DNA of 64,000 nucleotides, taken from the NCBI RefSeq assembly GCF_001619985.1, contig NW_017264197.1:1302001-1366000 (forward strand), read 5' to 3'. Below are positions 10,632 to 22,348 of this stretch, piece after piece. The notes under the pieces are model-generated. The model worked only from the letters and a program-made list of their open reading frames with translations. It did not search any database and had not been told where the DNA came from. The stretch comes from Xylona heveae TC161. Its lineage: Eukaryota > Ascomycota > Xylonomycetes > Xylonales > Xylonaceae. The first letter of the stretch is position 1, and every line of letters begins with the position of its first letter. The translations under genes were made by a program, and so were the position numbers.

Positions 10632-11391
10632 ATGGCTTACACTTCCTGGACGCGCTTCGTCGTGTATCTCGCCATGACAGTCTGTCTGTTGGTCATTGCC
10701 GTGCAGAGCGGTCCTTTGCCTGGCCCTGTCCGATTCTCTGAAGCCGAACAAGCTCAGATTGAGGCTATGAGACTTGAAGGTCGATCTGACGTACGTTGTC
10801 TCTCTTCATCCATCCATCCATCCATCCACCCATTCATTCATCTATTTCTTTCTTGTTATTCCTTTGTCCTTTCTCTCAATTCCCCCTCTCCCTCTCTCGA
10901 AAGAAAATTGAAATGAAAGGATAGAATACAATCATACTAAAAAAGACAACAAAAACAAACCCCATGAACATCCACGCTAACCCTTCTAGCACTCCATCTT
11001 TGAAACCATGTCGAGCCAACACGCCAAACGTCTCGCCGAAGCCATAGCCTCTCCCGAAAGCGCAGCCTCTTCATCCGCGAGCAGCACTACGACCTTCTCA
11101 TCGATCCTCTCGCGCTTCCGCGACGCCGGCGGAGTGCTCAAGAAGCGCGAAACGTTCGCCTCGGCCTCCCCCTCCACCGCGTACGGCGCAGTCAAGGCTC
11201 GCGCTCTGCCCGCAGCTCCGTTGGCCAAGCGTGGCAGTAATGCCGCGTTTGTATGTAAGCTGCTTGGCACCGTGGGCGCCAATCTGGGCCCATGCACCGA
11301 GGAGGTCGTTGACGAGGTTGAGAATTCCCGGCTGCGCTTGCGAAGGGATTCGAAGCTCAATAAGAAGGATAAGCCCTGGGGTTTCTCTTAA
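10632..11391 (+). CDS. Small secreted protein with several dibasic sites (putative Kex2-processed precursor)
   Basis: Two exons, 10632-10790 and 10990-11391, phase 0 (donor GTACGT, acceptor TTCTAG), giving 186 residues. Residues 1-26 are a typical signal peptide: a basic N-region, then VVYLAMTVCLLVIAV, and a likely cut near VQSG. The mature part is rich in Ala and Ser. Dibasic sites are seen at residues 66-67 (KR), 104-106 (KKR), 133-134 (KR), 171-172 (RR) and 178-179 (KK). The segment between the third and fourth holds the only two cysteines of the mature chain (142 and 155), bracketing KLLGTVGANLGP. The C-terminus is KPWGFS. I recognise no family. Kex2 processing to short peptides is inferred from the sites and the signal peptide. 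The fragments do not repeat one another, unlike classic alpha-pheromone precursors. The intron carries a TCCA microsatellite. Confidence 0.75.
10807..10829 (+). repeat. CATC/TCCA microsatellite in the intron
   Basis: About five CATC units followed by CATTCATTCAT, inside the intron of the secreted-protein gene. Confidence 0.8.
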
Positions 11392-12437
11392 AGTAAAGCA
11401 GTAGGTTAGGTCGAATGATTCGAGTCCACCCCAAGGGCCGGATTTCTGTTGTTGTTTTTGCTGTTGTTGTTTGGAGGGGGGGTTGCTGAAGAGATGAAGA
11501 GACCGGGGGACGAAGAAGATGAGGGATCATGGGACTGGACTGTGGACTGGACTGTGGATGTGTTGGCGTGGATGATGCATGATGCATGGTGCAGGGTATG
11601 ACCATTGGAATTATAGAGAAATACACTCTTACACATTTTACGCCATCTTTTATCTTTCTATCCTTTCATTCTTTTGTTCTCTCGCTGGATCTCTTGCATA
11701 ACCACGCTCGTTTCACTTGGCTCTTTCTTTTCTTTTCTTTTCTTTTCCCCCTAGGTTTCCGAAGAATGAAATCATTTTTTTTTTAATTTGGCGAGAACCA
11801 AAAAAAAAGGGGGGACTTGGGAATTGAAGATTTTCTGTATTTGGTATATGCATGACACACTGAACGAATAGTGAGAGAAAATGAGTAATAAATGAGTAAT
11901 AATATGAGACTCATGTGCAAAAAACTAAAACACTGGACAGTGGACACATATGCCACATTGAGTTGCAGGTAGTTGCGGGGGGAGTATCGAATATTGGCGG
12001 CCAGGGACGACGCAGGGGCATTCGCCAGGACTGAGCAAGGGAAGAAAGTAGGAATGGCAAACCAAGTAACGACATTATGACATTGAAATATAAGCAGTAA
12101 TCTAAGTTTGCGCAAAAGTGCAAGAGGAATTTCTTATAGATCTCCAAATACAAAAGAAAGATGCACACAAGTACCGAATATGATTAAGAGAAAGAAAACA
12201 AGAATAAAGGAAAAAGAACTTGGGAAAGAAAAAAAAAACGAAATAACAACGCCAAGCTTCTCCAAGTCATTATATGCGTATTATCATGGATAGAAATGTG
12301 TGAAAAATTAAAAATGAAGAAATTAACAGCCAGAAAGGATATTTAAAAAGATATCAAACGACTTGACAAACGAGAAATTTAAGAAAAAGAGAGGGGGCGA
12401 GACAATGAGGAGAGAAAAGAAAGTAACTAAAGACCAG
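11392..12437. other. Intergenic region between convergent genes
   Basis: This lies between the ends of the secreted-protein gene and atg3. It contains a 12-bp tandem duplication (about 11532-11558, GTGGACTGGACT units), a TTTTC microsatellite and purine/A-rich DNA before atg3. It probably holds both 3' UTRs. Confidence 0.5.
11724..11746 (+). repeat. TTTTC pentanucleotide repeat
   Basis: Four to five TTTTC units in the 3' intergenic region. Confidence 0.8.
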
Positions 12438-13634
12438 TTATACTTGCATGGTATAATCGTGTTCAATCCCGGGAGTCACGCTGGCCATAAACTTGAGAAA
12501 GACGACGAGATACTGGTCGACTCTAATGGCGACTTCTTCCTCCTCATTGCCTCCCTCGTGCTGGAGGACTTCCCATTCGTCGCCCCCGTTTCCGCCCGCG
12601 GCTGCAACGCCTGCATTGTGGCCCTTTTTGTCTGTGAGGCTCAAGTTGTGTGTGTCATCCACTAGGCCCGCCAGGCCGGACTCCACCCTGCCGTCGGTGT
12701 CGTGGCCATGGCCGTGACCCTGTACTTGGGCCTGGCGCTGCTTCAGCAGACGAATCTTCAGCGCGGCGTCGGCGCGGTCGAGCAAGACTTTCATCACGGA
12801 GGCGTGCTTGCACGGGTGCACGCTCGCCATTTTCACGCTCTCTTGCGTAAATGGGAAATCTTCCAGCGTGACTGTCTTGTCTTTGTAGTCGCCTACAATG
12901 TCCTCCATCATCGCCTGAGGCGCGAGAGGCTCAGACGTGGACAGGTAGCCGGACAGGTACAGTCTCGGCGTGCGGTAGTAGGGTGAATATGTAATGTAGA
13001 GGTTGTATTTCCGTAGCGGGCTGTGTAAAAAAGCCACTGTTAGTATTATATGATTGCAGAATGCCAAAGATGCAAAGGAGAAACGTTAGAAAGGCAAAGT
13101 AAGGACAAGGACATACGCGGTTGTGCCAGCACCGGCTTTTGGATCCCGTATTATTGCCTCCTCGTCATCCTCTTCATCTTCCATGTCCGGAATCTCTTCC
13201 TCGTCTTCTTCATGTTCACCAATATTTCCACTCTCATCGACCGTGCGGACATCCTTCATGCGTGCTTCCTGACTAGCTGCCAATCCGCCCGTTCGCAGCC
13301 ACCCATCGTCGTCTCCGCCTTCGCCTGCGCCAAATCCATCTCGGACCATTGTCTCATCTTGTCCAGCTTCGCCGGCAAAGTTGTCGTCCAGGCGCCGGTG
13401 GCAAGGGACTCCTCGAGTCACAAGGTATTGCTTATTTGGCGGCAGATACGAGACCTGCTTGCTCGGGTGAGACGCTGGCTCCCATGCCCATGTCGGAAAC
13501 TTGTAAACTAGGTAGTCGCCCGCAGAAACAAACTCGTCGGGCGTTATCTGGCCTGTTGAGCGGAATGTTGAAGTATGCGTGATCGGAGCGAGCTTATCCC
13601 GCCATGAGGATAGAGTGGAGTGTAGAATATTCAT
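12438..13634 (-). CDS. atg3: Autophagy-related E2-like conjugating enzyme Atg3
   Basis: Two exons on the minus strand, 13634-13117 and 13020-12438 (donor GTATGT, acceptor CACAG), giving 366 residues. Atg3 receives Atg8 from the E1 Atg7 on a thioester cysteine and passes it to phosphatidylethanolamine for autophagosome growth. The N-terminus has the amphipathic helix region and the [13 protein letters not shown] block. A long acidic flexible loop ([19 protein letters not shown]) follows and ends at the intron. The E2 core continues with [10 protein letters not shown] and the catalytic HPC motif, with Cys at about 243. A handle insertion with a His/Gly-rich stretch precedes WEVL, which occupies the place of the yeast WEDL Atg8-interacting motif. 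The chain ends with the family-typical [12 protein letters not shown]. Everything expected is present, and the length matches other fungal Atg3 proteins. Confidence 0.96.
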
Positions 13635-15918
13635 GTCTTTTTATGTTTCTCGTAGAGGAAAAGAGGAAATTATAAACAAATGATTGGAAAAGGATAGATT
13701 GAGAAGTTAAAGTTGAGGTAATGTTATGTTCAAGGGGGGTGCGTTGATCGTGAATAGGAACTATCTTGGTTGCCTTCAAGATACAGGTTGATAAAGCGAG
13801 GGGAAACCCGGTGACGATGGATGAGCAAGTAGGGCCAAGCTAATCCCCAGCGAACAGAACCAACCGGAGGCGGCGAGATCTTGATAGGTGCTTATCGGTC
13901 ACGTGGACCCTTCACCGCCTCCTGACATGTGACTTGTGACATTTGTTTCACTCAAGCAGGTAAGACGTCACAGAAAAAGAAAGCTGACTTGCTTAATAGA
14001 TAATTCGATTATTTTATTACAATTTCTGGTTCCTTTGTCAGTCATATGTGAATTATTCAGTTGGAGGAATATCATGGTGCATCTGCAATCTCATGCTCTT
14101 CCAGCCGCTGGCGGCGATAAGTCCAACCGTGGCTTATTGTAGCAAGCTTAACATGGTGGCTCGTAAGCTTAGAGACAAATGTAGACCACTCTTGTGAGAA
14201 ATTACCGTCTTTAAGTATTGATTTGAGGATTGAACGGAAGCTTCTTCTTCATTTCTCTACTATCCAGCGTACGCCGTACTGGCGCATTAATTTCCAGTTA
14301 TATTTGTGGAAGCAAACTCACAGTATCTAGGTACTCCCGGATATTACCCGTTATGCTTAAAACGCTTCAGCTCAGAATTACTTTAAAAGCCTTTGTACGA
14401 CGTTGCATTTCCCACGTTTCTTACTTACCCCCCCCCCCAGAAAAAACAAATGGACCCGGGCTGCCTAGAGATGCGACCTGTAACGGGTCAAAAGGGGAAC
14501 ACGTATCATCATTAGCGCACTGTTCCATTTCCATGCATTAATAGAGTCTCTCATCCTTGTCCGAAATTAGACCTCGTTGTCGCGTTTCCCGCGGCATCAT
14601 TTTAAATCATTGGCCCTTTGATATCCGAAAGGTTGCCTCACCATGGCGGAAAACCTTCCCCGCTTTGGCGTCGGGCCGATACTCTCTGCATCTTAAAATC
14701 AGAGAGCCTTGTTTTCCAATCTGAAATTTGGTCCAATCTATCCACCCGGGGGGCAACCGGTCCCCCCTAGAAAAAAACAATGGCCGAGTCACTCAGTGTT
14801 GCACAAGGCTGAAATTTGCGATGCTGCGGCTACATGCACAATGAGTGTGGGGGAAACGAGGGAGAAGAACGGCGATTCGCCAGACTAAAGGCAGATAGCG
14901 GGATGCAAGGCTCAGTAAGTATGTTTGATTGATGTATGATGTGGGTACGGAATGCGAGATTCGTTACGTGAGGCTGTATTGGCATGACATCCCGTTCCTA
15001 GGAAGAATTCTGAGATGTTGATATGTAAGAGTATCGTGTCTCACCAACCACTCGAATTCAGCAGCCGTCGGGCTGAGCATGATTGGTCTAAGGCTACCAT
15101 GCGAATGTTGGACGATCAACAGGCGGGATCAGCATGCGGCTAGATCTAAAAGATGATCAGCAAACGTAGGTTCGGCAAAGAATATAAAAAGAACAATAAC
15201 ACGAAACACTCTAGTTCAAGGACGATCTGGCTACTGGAGCGAGAACTTCGGCAAACGAGTGTGAATAAAATGTACGGCATTTCCTATCGAGATGATTTAG
15301 TCTAAAATTTGCATAGAGATGTGAACCGCCCTTATTGTCCTAGATTATTGGCTTGAAAAGAGACAAAGTGTAAAAGCCTGGGCGCATATGAATAAAAAAA
15401 AAAATCTCCGGAAACAAAACAATCGCATATGCCTTCGGTTGAAGAAGGATAGTTCTTTTAATGAAGAGCTCTCTGAGGAGAGCTTGACCTGACCGTGCCG
15501 AAAAGACTGTCTGTTATGTACAACCTAAGCAGTTGAGTATGCCCGATATATTTTCCTGCGACCAGCAGCGTTTATGCGTTACAATGTGCGGTTTTGTTCT
15601 TTTGTCAGAGTAACCGTGTAACGACACCGAGAAATCCCCATTTGAAATTTTCTGCGCTTCCTTCAACCAGAGCCCCCAACTGAATATCTGATCCAATCTG
15701 AGTAGACACCCCTACGCATATCGGATGGCGAATTCGCTGAGCACATGGCAGGACGAGGCCTAAGACCGACGCTTGACGCGTGAAAACGGCGATTGAAGGA
15801 TTCCGGACGCCCTAAAGAGAGCCTTGTTGTGAATCTAAACCCACATTTGGGATCTTGTTCTCCCTAAATTGCGGATTCTGAAGTTGTGTTCATCGAAATG
15901 TTATCGGACCGAATGGCT
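13635..15918. other. Intergenic region between atg3 and the Est1-type gene
   Basis: About 2.3 kb with no supported gene. Two C-rich/A-rich junctions of similar sequence occur at about 14431-14452 and 14762-14785 (C run, AGAAAAAACAA, ATGG). The second is the right arm of a G6/C6 inverted repeat (14748-14753 and 14762-14767). No domain is seen in any short ORF. Confidence 0.5.
14748..14767. repeat. G6/C6 inverted repeat
   Basis: Six Gs and six Cs are separated by eight bases (CAACCGGT), giving a very stable hairpin. Confidence 0.7.
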
Positions 15919-18776
15919 TCAGCCCTCGTCGGGTAGAATACTGCTGCGAGATCCCTCTAACCCAGGCGAAACTGAAGGTGAGCGAAATGGCGAATTCGAC
16001 TCTTCAGTGGGGCTCCTAATGAGATCCCCAGCTGCCGTCCCAAGGTCTTCACTCTCATCCTGGGGTAATTCGAACTTGAGGGCTTCAGGCCCAAGTGAAA
16101 TTGAAGGTGTCGATAGAGCCTGGGAAGCGACAGCCGGCGTAGTGAAAGCTCGCAAGGACTGATCAAAATTTAAAGCATCGCAACTCTGGAAAAGGCATGT
16201 TCAGCGCTGCGAGAGGATCAAAGGAAAACATTCAAATAGAGAATTTACATACCTTGGAGATCTGATGGGCAAGCCATAGAATGCGCGCCTCTCGAACTGG
16301 TGTCATAGAAGGCTGTTCAGTAAATCTCTCAGAGTTATCCACAAGCACGTCGGTGAACCAAGCGTCGGGAAAGTAATTAATGGTCCAGAGCAGTCCCCTC
16401 ATGTGATAATCTTCAGGTAGCGGCCGACGATCATCTCCCTCCTGCGCTGGAAAATATGGTCCTTCCATCCAATTGAGAGGTATTTCGGATAATAATAGCG
16501 AATTCAACATTGTAACAAGTGCCCCCCACGGAATGTCTGATGCCAAGGTTGCTAATGCCCCATCTTGACTCGATAAGTGGTATAGAAAGACGAGTGACAC
16601 ATGCACATGTGGTAAAACATTTCCATCACCAATCCGCTCGAGAGCAATTTTCAGGACTGAAAAGGCCAACTCTTTTGCATATTTAAAGCTTGCAAAAGAA
16701 GTGTCGCGAGAAGAGTCGCGGGGTTGGAAAGTGTCAACAGGCTTAGCACCGGAAGGATTTGATTTCTCCCATTCCAGCTTCTGCATCAAGGAGATATCCT
16801 CCGAGCCAAAACCAGACATTGCAGCGAAATTTGAAATAGCAATGAATACACCTTGCTCTTTCCACTTTTTTGTTACACACCCTATATGATCATCTAAACC
16901 ATTCAGAAATTTTGTTTTTAGGTTGAGAAATCCATCTGTATTTGCCTTGGCGAAAAGAATGCCATGTGCTTGAACAAATATATGTCCAAAGCCTTTCTGA
17001 TGCTCGTCAAGACGTGAAATCATGTCAAATAAGGTCAATATAGATTCCCTTGCGGACGAGAATGGATGGACCACCGACAATGCTTTTGCATAGAGAAAGA
17101 GCTGCTGGACAACGTCCGGGCGAGCCAGGATAGCCAGATGGTGATAAAGTCGGCCCACCTGGGGCAACTTGTCGGCTGCTTTGCTGTACCACAAACGAGC
17201 AACACCTGTCCAGATTTCTCTGTCTTCCGGATCCTTATCTTCAATGGCCATACGGTAACGAGCAAGATCACCGAGACATTCAATCCAAGTATTTTCAAAC
17301 GTTGAGACGGTCTCGTACAGAAGTGCAACCACCGAATAAGCTAGGTAAATAAAGGAGAGCATCAGATCCCTAGAGTCCGGCAAGGCATCCCTAAGAATCT
17401 CGAGAAAAGAATGGATGCCATATCTCCACATGCGTGCAGGCATGGCGTGTTTTGCCGCAAGCCTGCGTTGTGAAGCACTCGCAGATGGGTGTTGTGACGC
17501 AAGGAAAAAATCATGATGTTCGTACAGCAAAGCGCGATGCAGATCAAAATAAGCTCTCCACCTTTCCGGCCTCATTTTGGGTTTCTCTCCCTCAGCATTC
17601 CGAAAAGAGAGCATTTGGTTGTTGTCCACCTCAATCGCTTTAGCCTCGGCCATTTCCAATGCAGCGTAGATTGACTTGAGCTCAGCCGCAAGCTGCTCTT
17701 CCGAGATAGGTCGGGTCTCCGGTTGGAGAAAGAGTTCAGCGCCAGGCCCTTCCGCTATTGCGCCCTTGTATCGCAATCCGGCTTCCTTTCGAGGATTTCC
17801 CGAGGCTGTTTGAGCGTTGCCAGGTTGTTTCCGAGAAGGCTGCTTCTTGTGATTCGACCAATTTCGTGGCCCAGATTGTCCCTGAATTGCATCCCTTCCC
17901 TTTCTTCGTCTGGGATGGTCATCTTTTTCCAGAAAGCCATGGGCGTTCGTCTCTAAACGCGGGCTCGCTGCGGCTTTGTTATTCGCGTCCATCTTAACTG
18001 TCGGATCATCAAGATTCGGATCGAAGAGTCGTTTGGGATTGGAACGCGGCGCCCGAGCGAGTCCATCGCCTGATCCCCCGTACAGTGGCGCACTGCGGTC
18101 AAAATCAGGGTCTACTACCTGCCGGGTTCGGGGCTCATAGGAGCGAGCCTTGGAGCGCCTGGGAGCTCCGTGCTCAGCCGTTGGTTTATTATCCTCTTCT
18201 GCTGCCGCTCGAGCTGCACCAGTTGCTCGTTTCCTGGCATTTCGGGGCCGTGAGTCTTCCTTGACCTTTTCGTCAGGCCGATTTTCCAGGGAGAGATTCC
18301 CAATATCGCTCAATTCCGAAGTGATACCCTGTTCAATTGCGGTCTCGCCAGGGGAGTATGCGACTTTGCTGGGCTCATCGGAAGCAGATTTGAAAGGTGA
18401 TGATGATGATGATGGCGGAAGATGGACCTTTTCACCCTTGGGCCTACTTTGCGAGTTCGCCGCAGGTCTGAAGAATAGCTTGTTAGCTATAGATCCGATC
18501 CATCCACGGCTGTAGTTGGCCAGCCACCTACAATTTTCTATGCGCATGCTGCTTTAGCCATTTCCTGAGCTCGATGGTAGCGGCGTGTTCATGGGGTGCC
18601 GGAAGCTGGTCCGCATGGCAGCTTTGCACATGGGTCCATAAGTTGTGCTCGCGCTGAAAAGAACGTTCATCGCTGCAAAATGGGCAAATAAAAAGTTGAC
18701 TGCCTCTCGCCGATTGTTGTCGCAGGTGAGTTTCAAACTTCTTGGATAAGAAATGCGGCTCGTTATTCGCCATCAT
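15919..18776 (-). CDS. Est1/SMG7-type TPR protein with N-terminal zinc-finger-like segment
   Basis: Three exons on the minus strand: 18776-18532, 18467-16253 and 16185-15919, about 908 residues. The first intron is 64 nt with an AGCTAAC branch and a TTCAG acceptor. The second is 67 nt (GTATGT, CCAG). The start is the first of two ATGs (MMANNEP). Residues about 32-55 resemble a C2H2 finger: CPFC, then HNLWTHVQSCH. A long basic Ser-rich disordered part follows (about 82-370). The domain at about 385-540 carries the Est1-type signature: YFDLHRALLYEHHDFF, CLGDLARYR, ARLWYSKA, GRLYHHLAILA. This family binds RNA or DNA and takes part in telomere maintenance or nonsense-mediated decay; many fungal members are uncharacterised. 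The C-terminus is alpha-helical with a Pro/Ser tail. Which Est1 subfamily it belongs to cannot be settled here. Confidence 0.88.
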
Positions 18777-20652
18777 GGGGGATGGCAAGATGACCAGGCA
18801 AGAGGGTTCTGGCTCCCATTCAACATACGAATGTCGGCGAATCGGCTACCCTGTAATGTGGGGGTTGCGGGCTAAAAGTCACCAACGCTCGGAATGGGTG
18901 ATCTAAGCGCGACATGAACCGAGAGAGGAGAAGGGAGTGAAGAAGCTAGGGTTCGCTGCTTGCAGGGCAGATGGCAACATCTGGCAGTTCCATTGCTTCC
19001 GTCTATATAACATTACTTTGCCGGCTGAGCTGCTACAAGATGATTTCGCTTTTTCATCCCAAGTAAAAATCTAATACTTGGCAGGCTATGTGTGTGTGGG
19101 TGGGTGATACCGGCCAGCCGCCTCGCATTTAGGCAACCACGCCACAATGCACTAGTCGCTGATGCCTTGTTGCCTTTCGCTAAAGCATCTCTTGTTCAAC
19201 CCCCCTCTTTTAACCACTGCCTGTGCGTGAATGCGCTCAGAGACTCGCTCAGAGCATCTGTGGGGATTGCTTGTAATTTCTGAGAGAGAAACAGGCTGTC
19301 TTATTATAGTCGTCACTCCTCCTACTCCGAAAGATCTTCTTTGCTAGCTTTAGTCGTAAGCACGGAATGCATTATCTAAATTCTGAGCAACGCTTGGATC
19401 GTACCTGCAGGTGTGCCACATTACGTTGTATAACTGGACCGACCTCGAACTGCACAAGCCAAACTTGCACCCGAGAAAGGTAAAAAGCAAAACTCTCTGA
19501 AATTGCCTCAGTACAATATGTTTCCGATCACAAGAACAGCAAGGCCTATCCGAGAGACCTGCACACATACGATAAGGTACCTTTTCGAGGAATTTTCTAT
19601 CTATGCGCTAGGGCCAACGATGACCACTGGAATTTGGGGGCTATTGGAACATCTCAGATATCCATCCACTCGAGAAGCTTGCTGTCACGCTGTTACTAAG
19701 CTTCATGTTATTTATAATTCCTTTCCAAATTTTCACACAAGGAACTTGATGCCCAACTAAGGTATGTTATTGAAATTCGTGGCAGGCCCAGTATTTATTG
19801 TTCCGATGTGGAACCCTATATCCTTGTGCCAACCCTTGCGCCATGTCCTGCTGCTGTATCTAAGCAAATAATAGCAGCCTGTGCACAGTGGGGCAGGGCT
19901 GGGAAAAGAATGCGGTTGCCTGAGGAGATCGAAAGAAAACCCCGTTGGTCGTATGGCTCCAGCACAGGCTTGTAACGCGGCAAGGCAACCTTGCTGATGG
20001 ACAACTGCGTAAAATTAAACGTGTTGAGATGAAGAAGAGACGGCTTGCCCGGAATTAACTGTCAGACGCGGCATCTGCTATCCTGAAATATTTGTCGCTC
20101 AAGTCGTGAGCAGACTTCTCGACATTGTTTGAACCTCTGATTGGAAGGCATTTATCCTGTGCGGCGTGAGGCAGCGAGGCGTGATAAAGGACCTTGGTCC
20201 CCGCTGCTGGAAGGTAACAACTTTGGAGGCATTACCTCGCCGCTACGAGAGAGCCATTTATGCTCGAATCAGTGGCCAAGGAGAAAGTTTATCTCCTAAT
20301 TTGACCAGCATCGATAGGCATGTTTACCGGCAGCGGGAATTGAAGCACCAGTGAGAAAATTCCGCGGCACAGACAAAGTGATCATGAATCATGATTTGGT
20401 TCCACGGGATGCTGCGACAACATCACATTCCTCTTCCATGCAGGATGATTGTGATGTGGTTGGTTCCCTATGGCCGCAAATTCCCTTTCTCCAATCCAAA
20501 CCACGTGGGTTGCGGTGGCACATGGCGCCCTGTAAGTCTCAAGGTAGGCTTCCCCCACCACAACGACAGCACTTTGCATGATTAAACTGAATTACGCGGG
20601 TTTCATCTTCTGTCTTCTGTTACCTTGTCGGTCCAAGAAGAAGAAGAAGAAG

Positions 20653-20683
<31 letters not shown>

Positions 20684-22348
20684 CTTTCGCCTATGGGAAA
20701 GTCGTCCTGGTTTATATAATGATGTTTCATCTTGGAAAGCTTGGGCTCGTGTGCCAAAACCTGTGTCGGATTGAGCACTTGTATATGCAATTGCCGCTGG
20801 GATATACACCCTACGTTTCAGCGTCATCGGTCCCGAGATTAGGTTCCCTTAGCTGCAACAGCGGTAACCCTGTGTAAGCGAACCCGAACATCATAACTAA
20901 AACCAGGAAAGTACATAGGTAACTTCTTGCCCACCTCAAATAACATTTCACGGTACCCTGCGGTTGAGGCGCATTCCTTTCCCGCTGAAGCTCCAGGCAA
21001 CAGTTCACCTGCATCAGTTCATTTCCTTGTTCGATTCGTCACCCTTACATTTTGTGGATGAAGCTGTCAGGATGTGTGAACCTAGTTTTTGCCATTTTAG
21101 AAACCTTCGCCGAGAGTCACAACCAATCGGATTTCTTTCGCATCAGATCTAGAAATACGAATGCGTATTTGATTTTTCGAAGGCTGAAGTCTCTGAGCGC
21201 GCTGAGGCAATAGTCAGACTTACAAAGCTCGGTTTGGCGATTGCAATATGTACAAAGTAACCTTCCTAAATCTGAGGACTTCAACGAGTAAAATAGCAGT
21301 AAGCTGCACGATCGTATCTCCTTCTATAGCCTGAGCCATTGCCCTTGTGTCTCTGTACAAAGTGCCTCTAGGAAGGCTATTGAGCATGGCGGGGCGTCAT
21401 TTGATCAACGAGCCAGTGCATTGCTGTGATACGTTGAATGGACGCTGGTGAGTGCACATGTCTTTCCCCGCTTCTCTGTGAAGTCAAGTGCCGAACCAAT
21501 GTCCTTTTCAGAACTCCACCCGGCCCTTCTAAGCCCTTGTCCATATCTGAGCCATGCCGGTCGAATTCTCGGAGGCTGTGATATCAGGTTAGCAGCTTTC
21601 TTGGGAGCGACTGCGCTAGAATACTTGAACGTTGACGGGGGTTTTACGCCTGAAATCTAACGGATAGGTTGAGCCAGGGATCTTCTCTCTTCCGAAAGGT
21701 ACTCTAGGTAGATAACTTGATAAGCAAGCATAGTATTTAATTAGAAAAAGCGGTCTGCACAAGGTGCCGTAAAGCTCGTTTGAAGTAATAAACTTTAAGT
21801 CTGCATGGGGCAATGCGAAAACATTCAGTACGGTAATAGGAAAGTGCCTGGTAGTTTTGCCGGTTCCCATAGTGGCGGGTACAGTGGCGCCACGGGGCTT
21901 TGGTTTCGCTACCGAAGGGACTCCCTTAACTAATTACCATAAGTGACCAAGGGCACACTGTTTTGCTTGTTTTTAACCGACCTTCCCGTCATCATTGACG
22001 GATATTGCCCTGCTGTGCCCAATTCTCAGTTCCTTAATCGGTATTGTTTGTCTAGGTGCAGAATGGCACAGAAGCAAAGGGATAGAAAAATGGAGCTAAG
22101 CATTCGGTCCAGTATTTCGGGCCCAAAAAAAGAGAACACCAAAGCAAGTCGAACAAACCTTGAAATTTTTGGCCATTCAGGTTTAAGATCATGATCAACC
22201 AGTTCCTCAGATTCCGAAAGGTCACGAATGAATCGCAACGAGGATAGCTCATATTGAAGCAGAGTTGTAATACCAAGATATGAAGATAAAAACAAATAAA
22301 TACACGAAGTAGAATTCAGGCACGTTTCTAGCGTAACGTAGGTAGAAT
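18777..22348. other. Gene-free region of about 3.5 kb
   Basis: Promoter of the Est1-type gene at its left end (divergent reading), then no supported gene. It holds a pure AAG microsatellite of 16 units at 20635-20682. Short ORFs (for example 20578-20877, which is made of the AAG run) are artefacts of low complexity. Confidence 0.5.
20635..20682 (+). repeat. Pure AAG trinucleotide microsatellite, 16 units
   Basis: Forty-eight bases of uninterrupted AAG, the longest perfect repeat in the window. It is intergenic. Confidence 0.95.

Noticed and set aside
10155-10751. 198-codon minus-strand ORF crossing the secreted-protein promoter
   Set aside because: It overlaps the real exon 1 and pyrimidine-rich promoter DNA; its Arg/Gln content comes from that skew.
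20578-20877. ORF with a long lysine run
   Set aside because: The lysines are the AAG microsatellite in translation; no other protein-like feature is present.
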